DNA of 40,714 nucleotides from Methyloradius sp035460505. GTDB lineage: Bacteria; Pseudomonadota; Gammaproteobacteria; Burkholderiales; Methylophilaceae. Below the pieces are notes generated by a model that was not told where the DNA came from, made no database searches, and was given only the letters and a program-made list of their open reading frames with translations. Shown here one piece after another: positions 9,723-17,953 of this stretch. How positions within the stretch are numbered: position 1 is the stretch's first letter; every line of letters starts with the position of its first letter. Where the stretch lies: positions 1 through 40,714 of the forward strand of contig DATHWP010000108.1 of assembly GCA_035460505.1 (NCBI GenBank), read 5' to 3'. The position numbers were made by a program, and so were the translations under genes.

Positions 9723-10790
9723 CTAAATAGGACAATCTTGCCAGACCTCAGTAAATGGCTTGATGCGAGCTTGGGTATCAGGATGTGACGACACCAGCTC
9801 AGGCACGCTATCTACACCAGCCTGTTTGGTAAGTCTGGCAAGGATATCTGCAAATGCATGGGGTTGAATGCATCCAGCATGTAAAGCATGTAAGGCATAC
9901 TGGTCAGCCTCTGTTTCCATATCTCTAGAATAACTCAATTGCATGAGTATTGCCGGCAAACCAGATGCAAGCGAACTCACATCACCAGTCACTGCAGCCA
10001 ATGTCAGGCCAGCCAATGCGCCTTGCAAGGTTTGCCTGAATGGATGCCGATAATGCGCATGCCCCATTTCATGGGCCAACACCGCGATGACTTCATCATC
10101 ATTTTTGGAGAGTTTAATCAGCGCATCAGTGACCACAATGAACCCACCAGGCAAGGTGAATGCATTGGCACCTATCGCTTCGCTGGTTCTGAACTCCAGC
10201 TGATACTCAGGGCAGCCAGACGCTAACTTGCTACACACGCTGACCAACTGCTGGCGAATAGCATCTTGATGCAATTTTGGAATCTGGCTAGGTTTGAAAT
10301 AGCCATATTGATGATCCATCCCCGCCAACACCTGCTCACCCAAGGTTTTTTCAGTCGCCACAGGGGTTGCTCTGGCAACTTCTTCAGCCAGTAGAGGAAC
10401 ACCATATTTCAGTAGCGCCCAACCTGCAAACACGGTCAACACTAAGGCTACAAACACCCATTGCAGATGGTTCTCCAGATAATGCAAATAACGCCAGAAA
10501 CTCGTTTCTTTGGTTTGTGAAATTAAGGCATCAAGGCCAAAAATGTCGGCGGCTTCTAGTGTGCCACCTTCTGGCAACTCAATAATACGGCGTGCTTTAC
10601 CCAGCTTGGGTTGTATGTTGATGTCACTGAATGGAATAGTTGCGCTGAAGGTTGGTAGTATCTCCACCTCAGGCAAAGCCACATCATCCAGAGGCGCAAA
10701 TTCAATCACCCGATCAGATTCCAGCACCCGCACTTTTACATGCTTAGCACGGGCACTGATACCATCAAAATAATCGGCTACAAACTCCAT
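9723..10790 (-). CDS. M48 family zinc metallopeptidase, membrane-anchored
   Basis: This 355-residue protein has the M48 (HtpX/Oma1-like) zinc site H240-E-M-G-H244 within VIAVLAHEMGHAHYRHP. A third-ligand Glu lies in the helix SRDMETEADQYALHAL. The first ~95 residues form a beta-rich domain common to one M48 subgroup (FDGISARAKHVKVRVLESD). A single membrane helix follows (WVFVALVLTVFAGWALL, about 113-130), then a soluble catalytic domain with GGFIVVTDALI. The catalytic part is probably periplasmic, but orientation is inferred. The gene lies 14 bp after the DUF898 gene. M48 enzymes of this type are thought to act in membrane-protein or outer-membrane quality control. The substrate is unknown. 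Confidence 0.93.
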   Translation of the reverse strand: MEFVADYFDGISARAKHVKVRVLESDRVIEFAPLDDVALPEVEILPTFSATIPFSDINIQPKLGKARRIIELPEGGTLEAADIFGLDALISQTKETSFWRYLHYLENHLQWVFVALVLTVFAGWALLKYGVPLLAEEVARATPVATEKTLGEQVLAGMDHQYGYFKPSQIPKLHQDAIRQQLVSVCSKLASGCPEYQLEFRTSEAIGANAFTLPGGFIVVTDALIKLSKNDDEVIAVLAHEMGHAHYRHPFRQTLQGALAGLTLAAVTGDVSSLASGLPAILMQLSYSRDMETEADQYALHALHAGCIQPHAFADILARLTKQAGVDSVPELVSSHPDTQARIKPFTEVWQDCPI

Positions 10791-10804
10791 CTAATTTTTC
10801 ACTA

Positions 10805-11848
10805 TCATCCAAAAGACAAATCGACATCAAACATATCGGCAATCTCTTCGCCTAGCGCTTTCGCTTCGGCTTTTTTATCGCCAACAAATTTATCTAAATC
10901 TGCCTCGCCAACCACAGCCAAATGCTCAACACGATAACGCTGCGTTCTGATTTGCGCCCATGGTGTCATCAAGCCAAAGGTAATGATGATGAGAATGAAG
11001 TTGGTGGTATATATCCAGAATAAATCTCGCGCCCGCTGGTTACTCTCAAACCTGAGGTTGTCGAGACTTGCGTTGTTCCATATCAAGTTCCCCAGTCTGG
11101 CATGCAAATATGCACTCAATACAAAGAGTGCGCTTAGTATCATCATAACAATGCTGAATGTTGCAATGCCTTTGATCGCAGCAAGGCTGGGTTTATTTGC
11201 GCCAAACTTGCCAACTAAAGCAAGCAGGGCAACCACTACAAGGATCGGGACTATAACGACGACAAGACTTTTCAAATACGTTTTATAAAAATCGCCGACT
11301 TTTACATCCAGACCAAAATCTGTGGTGCCAAAACGGTGTTTGGCTACAATAAATTTAGTGTGTTGATGCGCCACGTAGGGGTAGATTAAGCCCAGCGTAA
11401 ATGGGATGAGCATTGGTAAGCCGATGACAACGCGAATCGCCTCTCGTACTGTCCCCACAAAATTAAAGCGCAGGCCGCGATGGCTGGAATTTCGCGCATT
11501 GAATATATTGCCTCTGACAATAATCCAGGGCAAAGCCAGAAAGAAGACCAACATCAAAGCACCACTTAAGGCTGGTGAAATATTTTTGCTCAATGAATAA
11601 ATCACGAATAACACAAAGGCAATGGCCCTGCCCTTTAAGATGGAAACTGGGTTTGCATGGTAATCAAAGCCAGCGCCATCTATAAGCGTGTTGTTGTAGA
11701 AGTACTTCTTGCGCCTGACTTTTGCCCAGGCTGAATAAATCCCCAGTGTTACAATGCTCAGCAAAAGGTTGACGATCCAGATACCAAAATATTCAGTAGC
11801 GTTGCCTGTAAAAAAGATAGGCGTTTTTTGACCTGACTCTGACATCAT
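10805..11848 (-). CDS. DUF898 (YjgN family) multi-pass membrane protein
   Basis: This 347-residue integral membrane protein matches the YjgN/DUF898 family. Its hallmark repeats occur twice: FFTGNATEYFGIWIVNLLLS followed by TLGIYSAWAKVRRKKYFYNNT near the N-terminus, and LFWIYTTNFILIIITFGLM with TPWAQIRTQRYRVEHL near the C-terminus. About six hydrophobic segments lie between. The function of the family is not established. It is the first gene of the minus-strand run leading into the M48 peptidase, 14 bp away, which suggests the two act together at the membrane. The 111-bp gap to the divergent greB carries a 17-bp palindrome. Confidence 0.9.
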   Translation of the reverse strand: MMSESGQKTPIFFTGNATEYFGIWIVNLLLSIVTLGIYSAWAKVRRKKYFYNNTLIDGAGFDYHANPVSILKGRAIAFVLFVIYSLSKNISPALSGALMLVFFLALPWIIVRGNIFNARNSSHRGLRFNFVGTVREAIRVVIGLPMLIPFTLGLIYPYVAHQHTKFIVAKHRFGTTDFGLDVKVGDFYKTYLKSLVVVIVPILVVVALLALVGKFGANKPSLAAIKGIATFSIVMMILSALFVLSAYLHARLGNLIWNNASLDNLRFESNQRARDLFWIYTTNFILIIITFGLMTPWAQIRTQRYRVEHLAVVGEADLDKFVGDKKAEAKALGEEIADMFDVDLSFG

Positions 11849-11886
11849 GCACTCCCTATTGTTATTGATTTTTGAAGCAAGCCGCA

Positions 11887-11903
11887 GAACATAGCTTATG
11901 TTC
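11887..11903. promoter_or_regulatory. Palindromic candidate operator between DUF898 gene and greB
   Basis: GAACATAgctTATGTTC has perfect 7-bp arms around a 3-bp centre, and is flanked by a weaker AAGC/GCTT outer pair. It sits in the 111-bp divergent gap, 39 bp upstream of the minus-strand gene and 56 bp upstream of greB. It could be a dimeric repressor site or an RNA hairpin. No regulator can be named. Confidence 0.4.
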
Positions 11904-11959
11904 AGAGCTTAGCCAATTATCATCGATATCTCCAGCATCAGGAACGAAATAATTTAAAA

Positions 11960-12460
11960 ATGGTCGACGAAAAAAACTATATAACGCCAGAAGGTTACGC
12001 CACGCTAAAAGCTGAGTTTGAGCAGCTTTATAAAGTTGAGCGCCCCAAAGTCGTCAGAGATGTTTCGTGGGCGGCGAGTAATGGTGACCGCAGTGAAAAT
12101 GGCGATTATATCTATGGCAAAAAGCGGCTGCGCCAGATTGATTCTCGCTGTCGCCATTTAATGAAGCGCATGGATCTTGCTGAAATTGTCGACGCCACAC
12201 GCCAGCAAAACCTTGAGCGCATTTTCTTTGGCGCGTGGGTCACGTTATATTCAGTTGATAGAGAAACAGAACATCACTATCGCATCATCGGTAAAGATGA
12301 AATCGACGCAAACAAAGGCTATATCAGCTGGATATCTCCACTCGCCAAAGCCTTGTTAGGCAAACAAATAGGCGATGAAATCAAAGCGATTACGCCTGCT
12401 GGCGAAGAGCTTTATGAAGTAATTGAAGTCAGTTATTCCGACCCAGAAAAAACGAATTAA
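11960..12460 (+). CDS. greB: Transcription elongation factor GreB
   Basis: This 166-residue protein has the Gre-factor layout: an N-terminal coiled coil whose tip carries the acidic residues D43 and E46 in DRSENGDYIYGKKRLR (43-58), then a C-terminal FKBP-like domain (TLYSVDRETEHHYRIIGKDEID...). The YGKKRLRQID segment after the tip separates GreB from GreA. GreB enters the secondary channel of RNA polymerase and stimulates cleavage of backtracked transcripts. Length and motifs are normal. The stop lies 4 bp before the likely GTG start of earP, so the two are probably co-transcribed. Confidence 0.95.
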   Translation: MVDEKNYITPEGYATLKAEFEQLYKVERPKVVRDVSWAASNGDRSENGDYIYGKKRLRQIDSRCRHLMKRMDLAEIVDATRQQNLERIFFGAWVTLYSVDRETEHHYRIIGKDEIDANKGYISWISPLAKALLGKQIGDEIKAITPAGEELYEVIEVSYSDPEKTN

Positions 12461-12464
12461 AACC

Positions 12465-13622
12465 GTGAAAGCTAGCCCCAAAAGCTGTGATATTTTCTGT
12501 CGCGTTGTTGATAACTATGGCGATATAGGCGTCTGCTGGCGACTAGCCAAGCAATTGGCTCATGAGCACGGTCTGGTTATTCGGCTGTTTGTGGATGAGT
12601 TAACAACCGCTAAGCATCTCATTCCCAGCCTGAATGTTAAACAAAGTAAACAGACCATATCGCAAGTTGAAATTGTGCATTGGCAAAATCGGTTTCTCTC
12701 AGTATCACCAGCAGATATTGTGATTGAAGCATTTGCATGTGATTTGCCTGACTCCTATCTACAGGCAATGACTGAAATTCAGCCTGTTTGGCTGAACCTA
12801 GAATACCTTTCAGCAGAGTCTTGGGTAGATGGTTTTTATGGAAAATCATCTAAGCACCCCACTTTGCCATTAACCAAATACTTCTTTTTTCCTGGATTTA
12901 ATGAGAATACTGGCAGCTTATTAAGAGAAAAAACGCTCACAGAAGATCGCCAGAGTTTTCAAGGATCAGTTGAAGCACAAATTCATTTCTGGCAAAAACT
13001 AGAAATACCTGATGCCATTGACTCAAAAGATGAATTATTAAAAGTATCGCTATTTGCTTATCCAGAAGCGCCTGTTGCTGATCTATTGAAGAGTTTCAAG
13101 AACTCGTCTCGCCCAATTCTATGTTTGTTGCCAGGCAAGGGGCTACTCAATGCCATACAGCAACATTTTGATTGGAATGTTTCGGAGAACAGTCGAATCA
13201 CTTTAGGCAATCTGACCTTACAGCATGTTCCATTTTTATCACAAACCGAATATGACCAACTGTTATGGGCGTGTGATTTAAATTTTGTGCGTGGCGAAGA
13301 TAGCTGGATACGCGCTATCTGGGCAGCAAAGCCCATGGTATGGCAACCTTACCAGCAAACAGAACAAGCGCACTTACCAAAACTAAACGCTTTTCTTGAT
13401 TTATATACCCAAGGCTTGCCCGACGCATCAAAGCAGGTAGTAGAAAGATTTTATCGAGCTTGGTCCAGTAATCATCTTGGCACAGATGATTGGCAGAAAA
13501 TATTGGACCAGCTGCCAACGATTGCTACGCAAAGCAAAAATTTTAGTGATCGATTAGCTCAACAAACAGACTTGGCAACAAGGCTAGTAAGTTTCTGCAA
13601 AAACCCCACTTATCCAGTATAA
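12465..13622 (+). CDS. earP: EF-P arginine-32 rhamnosyltransferase EarP
   Basis: EarP transfers rhamnose from dTDP-L-rhamnose to Arg32 of elongation factor P, which relieves ribosome stalling at polyprolines. The protein (385 residues from the chosen start) shows the N-terminal signature FCRVVDNYGDIGVCWRLAKQ with the conserved Asp16 and Asp20, and the C-terminal nucleotide-sugar site DLNFVRGEDSWIRAIWAAKP with Glu278 and Asp279. I chose GTG at 12465, just after the greB stop. A TTG at 12423 would add 14 residues overlapping greB and unlike the family N-terminus. The gene lies directly upstream of efp, the usual arrangement. The dTDP-rhamnose synthesis genes are not in the window. Confidence 0.93.
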   Translation: MKASPKSCDIFCRVVDNYGDIGVCWRLAKQLAHEHGLVIRLFVDELTTAKHLIPSLNVKQSKQTISQVEIVHWQNRFLSVSPADIVIEAFACDLPDSYLQAMTEIQPVWLNLEYLSAESWVDGFYGKSSKHPTLPLTKYFFFPGFNENTGSLLREKTLTEDRQSFQGSVEAQIHFWQKLEIPDAIDSKDELLKVSLFAYPEAPVADLLKSFKNSSRPILCLLPGKGLLNAIQQHFDWNVSENSRITLGNLTLQHVPFLSQTEYDQLLWACDLNFVRGEDSWIRAIWAAKPMVWQPYQQTEQAHLPKLNAFLDLYTQGLPDASKQVVERFYRAWSSNHLGTDDWQKILDQLPTIATQSKNFSDRLAQQTDLATRLVSFCKNPTYPV

Positions 13623-13637
13623 TCATGGGCTTTTTAC

Positions 13638-13692
13638 AAGCCGCTGGGCTTACCTAAGATTTAGGCCAGCGATTTTTAGTCGCAAGACGACT
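13638..13692 (+). promoter_or_regulatory. Structured leader of efp with competing hairpins
   Basis: The 97-bp gap between earP and efp contains AAGCC-GCTG-GGCTT (13638-13651). It overlaps a second possible stem, CGCTGG (13642-13647) with CCAGCG (13666-13671), whose interior closes as CCTAA-gat-TTAGG. A third stem AGTCG-caaga-CGACT (13678-13692) is followed by a short T run. The first two stems cannot form together. This may be a weak terminator for earP or an attenuator-like leader of efp; only the base pairing is seen directly. Confidence 0.4.
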
Positions 13693-13719
13693 TTAATATA
13701 AAAACTACAGAGAATTGAT

Positions 13720-14277
13720 ATGAAAACAGCTCAGGAACTTCGCGTTGGCAACGTCATCATGATTGGTAACGATCCATTGGTCGTGCAAAAAGCCGAATAC
13801 AATAAATCAGGCCGTAACTCAGCCGTGGTTAAAATGAAATTTAAGAACTTATTGACCGATGCGCCTAGCGAATCTGTCTATAAGGCGGACGACAAATTTG
13901 AAGTTGTTGTATTGGAAAAAAGAGATGTCACCTTCTCTTACTTTGCTGATCCAAGCTATGTATTTATGGATGCCGAGTATAACCAATACGACGTTGACGC
14001 CGAAAATATGACAGATGCGCTCAATTTTCTGGATGTTGGTATGGAATGCGAAGTGCGCTTCTACAACGGTAAAGCCATCTCTGTAGATTTACCAAACTCA
14101 GTAGTACGCGAAATTACCTACACCGAGCCAGCTGTTAAGGGTGATACCTCAGGCAAGGTAATGAAGCCTGCGAAGATATCTACTGGCTTTGAACTGCCAG
14201 TTCCATTGTTCTGTGCTACTGGTGACAAAATTGAAATTGATACGCGAACTGGCGAGTACAAGAATCGTGTCAAATAA
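13720..14277 (+). CDS. efp: Translation elongation factor P (Arg32 type)
   Basis: This is a 185-residue EF-P of normal length with an N-terminal KOW-like domain followed by two OB-fold domains. The loop that reaches the peptidyl-transferase centre reads NKSGRNSA, placing arginine exactly at position 32. That is the residue glycosylated by EarP, in contrast to the Lys34 of the EpmA/EpmB type. The OB-domain signature around residues 130-160 and the C-terminal DTRTGEYKNRVK are typical. The ribosome binding site is a modest AGAGA. A clear Rho-independent terminator follows. Confidence 0.98.
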   Translation: MKTAQELRVGNVIMIGNDPLVVQKAEYNKSGRNSAVVKMKFKNLLTDAPSESVYKADDKFEVVVLEKRDVTFSYFADPSYVFMDAEYNQYDVDAENMTDALNFLDVGMECEVRFYNGKAISVDLPNSVVREITYTEPAVKGDTSGKVMKPAKISTGFELPVPLFCATGDKIEIDTRTGEYKNRVK

Positions 14278-14296
14278 GCACTAAATACTCGACAAT

Positions 14297-14324
14297 AAAA
14301 AAGGCATCCAAGGATGCCTTTTTT
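14297..14324. terminator. Rho-independent terminator between efp and the cupin gene
   Basis: A GGCATCC-aa-GGATGCC stem is flanked by six A on the left and six T on the right. It is symmetrical and can stop transcription of both convergent genes. It begins 19 bp after the efp stop. Confidence 0.93.
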
Positions 14325-14343
14325 ATTTCTACGACTAAATCAA

Positions 14344-14619
14344 TTAACCGTGTTTGTAATGCTTCTTCAATGGCTTAACTACTTCCCAATCGGTCTTCAG
14401 GCCTTCAGGAAATACAACGAAGTCACCTGGAACAATACGCACTGGCTCGCCACCTTTAGGGGTTACTACAATTTCGCCCTCTAAGATGTAAGCGGTTTCT
14501 TTAGCGCCGAAATTCAATGGGAATTTTGATACTTCTTTTTCCCAGATAGACCAGCTTGATACGCCTAATTGCTTTAGCTTTTCTTCACTTGGGTTATGTT
14601 CAACCGTAATTTGACTCAT
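14344..14619 (-). CDS. Small cupin domain protein
   Basis: This 91-residue single cupin fold is of the type often annotated as DUF861/cupin_3. The central segment WEKEVSKFPLNFGAKETAYILEG, the GDFVVFPEGLKTDWEV stretch and the final KKHYKHG are characteristic. The two metal-binding His of classical cupin motif 1 are not at the usual place (KETAYILEGE), as is common in this subfamily. The reaction is unknown. It has a good ribosome binding site (AGGA, 6 nt from ATG) and seems monocistronic, convergent with efp. Confidence 0.88.
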   Translation of the reverse strand: MSQITVEHNPSEEKLKQLGVSSWSIWEKEVSKFPLNFGAKETAYILEGEIVVTPKGGEPVRIVPGDFVVFPEGLKTDWEVVKPLKKHYKHG

Positions 14620-14654
14620 GCTTTATCCTAAAAATTTAAAAATAAAAACTATTT

Positions 14655-14667
14655 CGATAATTTATCG
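14655..14667. promoter_or_regulatory. Short palindrome in the divergent cupin / Cache-CheW region
   Basis: CGATAA-t-TTATCG is a perfect 13-bp palindrome 36 bp upstream of the cupin start, within the 151-bp divergent gap. In such AT-rich sequence it may be chance. Beyond it the gap shows no convincing promoter hexamers. Confidence 0.25.
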
Positions 14668-14770
14668 ATGAAACGTATTTTAGCATTTTTTATCGCCAAT
14701 TGACTTCAAAGGTTTAAGGCACGTTCTTTGCTATGTTATATACAACCCGCCCAATTCTCATGGAAATATC

Positions 14771-17395
14771 ATGAACAGCCAAGCTACTAATTCCCCGAAA
14801 CACAATGACATGGTAGGCAAAATGCCTACGCTCAAGCAATACCGTGATTCATTGCAGCAGTTGCAGAGTGTGTGGGATAACTTGTCTTTATTAGGCCAGT
14901 TATCAGGCACTGGCACTGACATGAATGAAACCCGTCAGGACTTCAGCCAGGTCACCAACAATGTGCTGGATAGCCTAGCAGAAGAGACGCTCAATAAAAC
15001 TGTGACGGCAATCACTGTCAAAGCTCAAGTAGCAGTTGATATCGTTATCCGTAACTTGTTTGAACGCACTGCAGACATTGGCTTCTTATCGACCGACGAT
15101 AATGTGAGTGGGTTTTTAATCAAATATGCAGAAAACACCCTGGAAGATAATGACTATCTAGCGCTGAAATTAAGGTTTGAAGAGTATGTCAAAAAATACT
15201 CTGTTTATTTCAACATTGTTTTACTAGACTTAAATGGCAATGTTTTGGTGCAACTTGACGATGAGAACCCCATCTCGGTCATTCATGATCCATTAGTCAA
15301 TCAGGCCATTGATACTGATGATGCCTATGTTGAGGTATTTAGAAAAACTGATTTACTGCCTAATCAAGACGTCGGCTTGGTGTATGCCTATAGAGTTAGC
15401 ACCGACAATAGCAAAAAAGCACTGGGTGTATTGTGCCTCTGCTTTCGTTTTAAGAACGAAATGGAAGGTGTTTTCTCAAACTTGATTACACGTGATGAAT
15501 GGGCGCTTGGATTTTTGCTGGATGATAAAGGCATCGTGATCTCAAGTAGCGACCACTATCAAATACCACTGGGCGCAAAGCTTGAGACTGCGGTGGATAA
15601 AGACTGGATCTTGACCCGATTTGCAGGCCGCGAATATATTGCAGTGACGAGAGAAACAAAAGGCTATCAAGGCTATATGGGGCCTGGCTGGATGGGTCAT
15701 GCCATGATTCCGTTAGACCATGCATTTGATCATGATGTATCAGGTAATGTAGATAATATTGATAAAGACTTATTAACCAAAGTCATGCGTAGCCCACTCT
15801 TATTTTCACAAACATTGTTAGAAATTCCCAAGCAGGCAAGCATGATTCAAAGCAAATTGAATCAGTCCGTATGGAACGGCAATATCTGGCAAAAAAGAAT
15901 CTCCAGCGGCCTTACCCATCAAGCCAATTTCTCTAAAATGTTGCTCTGGGAAATTAGCAATACAGGCTTTAAAACGCAAAATGTAATTGAAAATACAGTT
16001 TCAGACCTCTACCAAACCGTGGTTTCTGTGATGCTTGATAGCTCTAGCTTCTTTGCATCATTAGCGGTTGATATTATGGATAGAAACCTCTATGAACGTG
16101 CCAATGACTGTAGATGGTGGACACTGACAGCTACCTTTCAAAAGTTGCTTTCCAAGACTAACCTGACCCCACAAGATCTGGAAAGAATTACTGGTGTCCT
16201 TAGATATATTAATGACTTATATACCGTGTATGCGAATCTGGTAGTTTTTGATCGCTATGGGAAAATTCTGGCTGTATCGAACCCAGATTATAAGGATTGT
16301 GTTGGGACAGTCATTGATGCTGAATGGGTAGCTAGAACACGTAGCCTGAAAACCTCTCAGGATTATGTAGTATCAAAATTTGAGCCAACTCCACTTTATA
16401 AAGATGATCCCACTTACATTTACGGTGCAGCAATTCGCTCGGAAGATGGTCAATTTATCGTTGGTGGCATCGGCATTGTATTTGATAGTACACCACAATT
16501 CGCGGCAATGCTCGAAGACTCTCTGCCACGCGATGCTAACGGCGACCCAATTGATGGTAGTTTTACGCTTTATGTAGATGGTGAGCTTAAAGTCATTTCA
16601 TCCACATTACCCAAGTTCAAAGTGGGCAGTCAGTTTAATTTGCAGCCGCATTTATGCAAATTAGAAACAAATCAGGCAGCCTTCGATATTGCCATCTATG
16701 AAGGTAAATACTATGCCATTGGCGCACGCGCGTCTTCTGGGTACAGAGAGTTCAAGGGGCCAGATGATGCCTACCAGAACCCCGTCACGGCATTAATATT
16801 TATACCACTAGGTAATGCAGCCGAAATTGATGCCATTATTGAGGCAGAATATTCATTCCAGCATAATCAATTCAAGCCGACTACTACTAACAACTCTTCT
16901 GATACCGCAGAAGAATATGCAACGTTCTATGTGGGTTCGCAATGGTTGGGTATTCCAGCCACACAAGTGGTAGAAGCAATACAGGCAACAAAAATTAAAC
17001 AACTACCTGATACATCCTCCATATTGGCAGGTGTAATACAACATCAGGGCGCGGTCATCCCAATTATCAACCTGGCATTAACTCTGGGCGATACAAGCAG
17101 CGATGCATTGGAGGGGCAATTGATTGTTGTAATTCAACGCACTGAAGATTCTTCAAGATTCGGCATTTTAGTTAATGCCTTAGGTGAGATTCCAGCCATA
17201 GAGCCAGAAAAAATCGAATCCATCGCGACGATTTTCTCGAGCGCGAATACCACCGCCGAAGGCATTACAAAGGTTGATTTAGAGAATGGCAAACATAATC
17301 TCTTGATTATTTTATCTGCAGAGAGCATGTGGACAAAAATCAACGCCGTGCATCAGGAGTATCTGGATAATGCAAAACTCAAAGTAGCGGCCTAA
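14771..17395 (+). CDS. Soluble tandem Cache-like sensor with C-terminal CheW domain
   Basis: An 874-residue protein with no obvious signal peptide or membrane helix. Two related sensory halves are visible. The first (about 80-320) includes VAVDIVIRNLFERTADIGFL. The second (about 415-695) includes LAVDIMDRNLYERANDCRWW; both then continue into a Cache/PAS-like beta fold (NIVLLDLNGNVLVQ versus NLVVFDRYGKILAV). Residues about 715-870 form a CheW domain (YATFYVGSQWLGIPATQVVEAI, then GVIQHQGAVIPIINL). CheW domains couple receptors to the kinase CheA, but no methyl-accepting helical hairpin is present. It may therefore be a cytoplasmic sensor-adaptor feeding a chemosensory array. The ligand is unknown. 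The gene is monocistronic, and no che gene is nearby. Confidence 0.83.
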   Translation: MNSQATNSPKHNDMVGKMPTLKQYRDSLQQLQSVWDNLSLLGQLSGTGTDMNETRQDFSQVTNNVLDSLAEETLNKTVTAITVKAQVAVDIVIRNLFERTADIGFLSTDDNVSGFLIKYAENTLEDNDYLALKLRFEEYVKKYSVYFNIVLLDLNGNVLVQLDDENPISVIHDPLVNQAIDTDDAYVEVFRKTDLLPNQDVGLVYAYRVSTDNSKKALGVLCLCFRFKNEMEGVFSNLITRDEWALGFLLDDKGIVISSSDHYQIPLGAKLETAVDKDWILTRFAGREYIAVTRETKGYQGYMGPGWMGHAMIPLDHAFDHDVSGNVDNIDKDLLTKVMRSPLLFSQTLLEIPKQASMIQSKLNQSVWNGNIWQKRISSGLTHQANFSKMLLWEISNTGFKTQNVIENTVSDLYQTVVSVMLDSSSFFASLAVDIMDRNLYERANDCRWWTLTATFQKLLSKTNLTPQDLERITGVLRYINDLYTVYANLVVFDRYGKILAVSNPDYKDCVGTVIDAEWVARTRSLKTSQDYVVSKFEPTPLYKDDPTYIYGAAIRSEDGQFIVGGIGIVFDSTPQFAAMLEDSLPRDANGDPIDGSFTLYVDGELKVISSTLPKFKVGSQFNLQPHLCKLETNQAAFDIAIYEGKYYAIGARASSGYREFKGPDDAYQNPVTALIFIPLGNAAEIDAIIEAEYSFQHNQFKPTTTNNSSDTAEEYATFYVGSQWLGIPATQVVEAIQATKIKQLPDTSSILAGVIQHQGAVIPIINLALTLGDTSSDALEGQLIVVIQRTEDSSRFGILVNALGEIPAIEPEKIESIATIFSSANTTAEGITKVDLENGKHNLLIILSAESMWTKINAVHQEYLDNAKLKVAA

Positions 17396-17415
17396 TCACT
17401 CTGGTACAAAGTGAT
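17395..17415 (+). terminator. Weak hairpin at the end of the Cache-CheW gene
   Basis: ATCACT and AGTGAT pair across a 9-nt loop, starting at the last base of the stop codon and followed by CCTTTTAG. The stem is only 6 bp and the T run is short, so it is a weak candidate. Confidence 0.3.
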
Positions 17416-17451
17416 ACCTTTTAGTCTTGAATCTAATTCTGCCATGTCATA

Positions 17452-17940
17452 TTACTCAGAATATGCTGGCAGATTTTTCTTGTTAACTGGCTTCTCTGGA
17501 CTTGCCACTTTTACGCATTCACCTAAATAACGAGCAGATAGTTTTGTAGTAATCTTGATATTATTCTCGCCTTGCGTCGCTGAAAGTATTTCACCACTTA
17601 AAGTGTCGTTACGAAAAAAGATATTTCCATTGATCTTGGTTTTCATCCCCCGTTGTTCACAGGTAAATTGCCAACTCAGCTTATCTCGCGTCATGCTTTT
17701 ATTATCTAGTACACAAGGTGTGCCTCGCGGCAATGTCAGCATGGTTTCTTGCGCATTTTCAGGGCTTAAGCAACGCTGATACTGCACTGGCCCAGTGGAT
17801 GGGCCAGTTGCATTAGGCACCACCATTTGAATGCCGATTAACCAAGAACCTTCTTTAAGGTTAGGCTTATCACTTTCAGCCAATACAGATGATGAGAATA
17901 TAATCATCGCAAACACTACTAAACATCTATTTAATTTCAT
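17452..17940 (-). CDS. DUF3617 family periplasmic protein
   Basis: This 162-residue protein has a clear signal peptide (MKLNRCLVVFAMIIFSSSVLA, cleavage before ESDKP). The mature part fits DUF3617: LKEGSWLIGIQM near the start, a QRCLSPENA segment, C-V-L-D and QFTCEQRG cysteines, then SGEILSATQGENNIKITTKLSARYLGEC. Four cysteines in the mature chain suggest periplasmic disulfides. The family has no known function. It starts 13 bp after the tadE-like stop on the same strand, so it is probably the last gene of the Tad operon, which is unusual company for this family. Confidence 0.85.
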   Translation of the reverse strand: MKLNRCLVVFAMIIFSSSVLAESDKPNLKEGSWLIGIQMVVPNATGPSTGPVQYQRCLSPENAQETMLTLPRGTPCVLDNKSMTRDKLSWQFTCEQRGMKTKINGNIFFRNDTLSGEILSATQGENNIKITTKLSARYLGECVKVASPEKPVNKKNLPAYSE

Positions 17941-17953
17941 TGAATCAGTTATT

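Noticed and set aside
12423..12464. TTG start giving earP 14 more residues overlapping greB.
   Set aside because: The extension (KSVIPTQKKRIKT) does not resemble EarP N-termini; the GTG just after the greB stop fits better.
14655..14667. CGATAATTTATCG as a proven operator.
   Set aside because: It is a 13-bp palindrome in very AT-rich DNA and could be chance. It was listed only as a weak site.
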